Below, piece by piece: positions 6,589 through 8,153 of a stretch of DNA of 8,153 bases (position 1 is its first letter; the number at the start of each line of letters is the position of its first letter). Made by a program: the position numbers and the translations under genes. Origin of the DNA: an uncultured Clostridia bacterium (lineage in GTDB: Bacteria; Bacillota; Clostridia; TANB77; CAG-508); assembly GCA_947628885.1 (NCBI GenBank), contig CANRBO010000052.1:1-8153 (forward strand), given 5' to 3'. The notes under the pieces were generated by a model. The model was not told the origin of the DNA. It was given only the letters and a program-made list of their open reading frames with translations, and ran no database searches.

Positions 6589-8130
6589 TTATTTCGCATA
6601 ATCAACAACTCTTTTTTCTCTAATCATGTTGACTTTAATTTGTCCTGGATATTCCATTTCTGTTTCTATTTTCTCTGCTATTTTTCTAGCAATTAAAGTC
6701 ATTTCATCATCAGATATTCTTTCCGGTTTTACGATTATTCTTATTTCTCTACCAGCCTGAATTGCGTAAGATTTTTCAACGCCGTCAAATGAATCTGCAA
6801 TTGATTCAAGTTGTTCTAATCTCTTTATGTATGCATCTAATGTTTCGCGTCTTGCTCCCGGTCTTGAAGCAGATATGCTATCAGCTGCTTGTACTAAATA
6901 AGCTTCTGGAGTAAGTGGCTCTACATCTCCATGATGTGCTTGTACTGCATTGATTACTTTTGCATCTTCCTTATATTTCTTTAAAACATCAACACCTATT
7001 TCAACATGAGTTCCTTCCATGTCATGGTCTAATGCTTTTCCAATATCATGTAATAATCCTGCACGTCTTGCAAGTTTTACATCTAATCCAAGTTCATCTG
7101 CCATTATTCTTGCAACGTTAGAAACTTCTATTGAGTGCATTAAAACATTTTGTCCATAACTCGTTCTAAACTTTAATTTTCCTAGTAGATTGATTATGTC
7201 AGGATGAAGATTTATAACTCCTGCCTCCATGGCAGCTCTTTCACCCTCTTCTTTAATAATTTTAGCAAGCTCTTCCTTAGCTTTTTCAACCATTTCCTCT
7301 ATTTTTGCTGGATGTATTCTTCCGTCATTAATTAATTTCTCTAAAGCTAATCTTGCCACCTCACGTCTCAATGGATCAAATCCTGAAATAACAACTGCTT
7401 CCGGAGTATCATCAATAATAAAATCAACTCCTGTAAGAGTTTCTAATGCTTTGATGTTTCTTCCTTCTCTACCAATTATTCTTCCTTTCATATCATCATT
7501 TGGTAATGAAACTATCGATACTGTAGCCTCTGACGTGTGGTCTGCTGCACATTTTTGAATAGAATATGAAATAACATTTTTAGCAGTTTCATCTGCTTTT
7601 TCTTTAATTTGTTCTTCCATATTTTTAATTCTTTCAGCTTTTTCTACAACTAGCGTATCATCTAATTTTGCTAACAGCTGATCTCTAGCTTCCTCTTGAG
7701 TAAGTCTTGCAATTCTCTCTAATTCATCTAATTGTGAATCTTTAAGCTTTTGGACTGTTCGTCTTTCAGCTTCGATGCTATCCTCTCTCTTGTCTAGTTG
7801 CTTTTCTCTTTGCTCTACATTGTAGATTTTCTTTTCTAGGTTTTCTTCCTTTTGGATCAACCTTTTTTCTTGTTGTTGAACATCACTTCTTCTTTCTCTA
7901 ATCTCTTCTTCTAATTCATTTCTAGTATTTATAATCTCCTCTTTAGCTTTAACGATTTCTTCTTTTTTCGCATTTTCAGCTTCTTTACTAGCTTCTTCCA
8001 AAATTCTTTTTGCTTCAATTTCAGCACTTCCAATTTTTGATTCTGCCATTTTCTTTCTTGCTATATATCCAACGAATAGAAAAACTATTGCTGAGACTAG
8101 AAAAATAGTGATATAAATTACAATTTGCAT
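6589..8130 (-). CDS. rny: Ribonuclease Y, membrane-anchored endoribonuclease
   Basis: RNase Y starts bulk mRNA decay in Gram-positive bacteria by endonucleolytic cleavage and works at the inner face of the membrane. The 513-residue protein has the full family layout (B. subtilis protein about 520). There is an N-terminal membrane helix (about 2-22), a long charged coiled coil (about 28-185), and a KH RNA-binding domain with GRIIGREGRNI (216-226). The metal-dependent HD phosphohydrolase domain includes H332, the H361-D362 pair in LLHDIGKA, H375, H399-H400 and D417. A conserved C-terminal region follows. I chose the ATG at 8130, not the in-frame GTG at 8142. An AGAGGTG ribosome binding site lies nine bases before the ATG, and the GTG is part of that site. 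Only 23 bases of upstream sequence are visible, so its promoter is outside the window. The gene ends in its own terminator. Confidence 0.98.
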   Translation of the reverse strand: MQIVIYITIFLVSAIVFLFVGYIARKKMAESKIGSAEIEAKRILEEASKEAENAKKEEIVKAKEEIINTRNELEEEIRERRSDVQQQEKRLIQKEENLEKKIYNVEQREKQLDKREDSIEAERRTVQKLKDSQLDELERIARLTQEEARDQLLAKLDDTLVVEKAERIKNMEEQIKEKADETAKNVISYSIQKCAADHTSEATVSIVSLPNDDMKGRIIGREGRNIKALETLTGVDFIIDDTPEAVVISGFDPLRREVARLALEKLINDGRIHPAKIEEMVEKAKEELAKIIKEEGERAAMEAGVINLHPDIINLLGKLKFRTSYGQNVLMHSIEVSNVARIMADELGLDVKLARRAGLLHDIGKALDHDMEGTHVEIGVDVLKKYKEDAKVINAVQAHHGDVEPLTPEAYLVQAADSISASRPGARRETLDAYIKRLEQLESIADSFDGVEKSYAIQAGREIRIIVKPERISDDEMTLIARKIAEKIETEMEYPGQIKVNMIREKRVVDYAK

Positions 8131-8139
8131 AATAAATAA

Positions 8140-8146
8140 CACCTCT
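8140..8146 (-). promoter_or_regulatory. Ribosome binding site that decides the rny start
   Basis: AGAGGTG on the minus strand lies nine bases before the ATG at 8130. The alternative upstream GTG start at 8142 overlaps this site and would have no proper ribosome binding site of its own, so the shorter protein is preferred. Confidence 0.7.
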
Positions 8147-8153
8147 TCTTCTA

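Noticed and set aside
8140..8142. GTG at 8142 as the rny start
   Set aside because: It overlaps the Shine-Dalgarno AGAGGTG, which is well placed for the ATG at 8130.

Overview
The window is strongly AT-rich, and every convincing gene is on the minus strand. The Gram-positive type RNase Y, an RlmD-type methyltransferase with an Fe-S cysteine set, AAGGA/GGGGGA ribosome binding sites, sigma-A type promoters, a dockerin and a sortase-type C-terminus together suggest a low-GC anaerobic Firmicute of the Clostridia, possibly host- or gut-associated. The species cannot be fixed from the sequence.

Layout in the direction of transcription (high to low coordinates): rny (RNase Y, 8130-6589) ends in a clear intrinsic terminator (6573-6535). 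A 628-base stretch without a large gene follows (6588-5961). It is not empty. It holds three loose upstream repeats, a promoter that matches the sigma-A consensus exactly (TTGACA, 17 bases, TATAAT), a small 55-codon ORF, and two copies of a 63-base element 227 bases apart. Each copy folds on the minus strand into a long hairpin with the same 18-base loop, and each ends at an ATG. A heptanucleotide A/T tract lies just before the next gene, rlmD (5960-4623), a 23S rRNA uracil-C5 methyltransferase. No terminator is visible between the small ORF and rlmD, so they are probably co-transcribed.

A second good promoter (4539-4511) starts a surface-protein unit. Its first gene (4461-1444) encodes a 1005-residue wall-anchored protein with several Ig-like domains, a Cna_B/SpaA-like domain and a QPKTSD sorting signal. 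The second gene begins 46 bases after it (1397, running off the window at base 1). It encodes a secreted protein with a beta-sandwich domain, a dockerin with two calcium loops, and further beta-rich modules. The pair is likely an operon for cell-surface display.

The most interesting part is the tandem hairpin element in front of the small ORF and rlmD. The two copies share a perfect 20-base core, their start codons align, and two stem base pairs differ by compensatory C-G to U-A changes. This suggests a selected RNA structure, probably a cis-acting leader controlling translation or a pair of sRNA-like modules. I do not recognise it as a known family.
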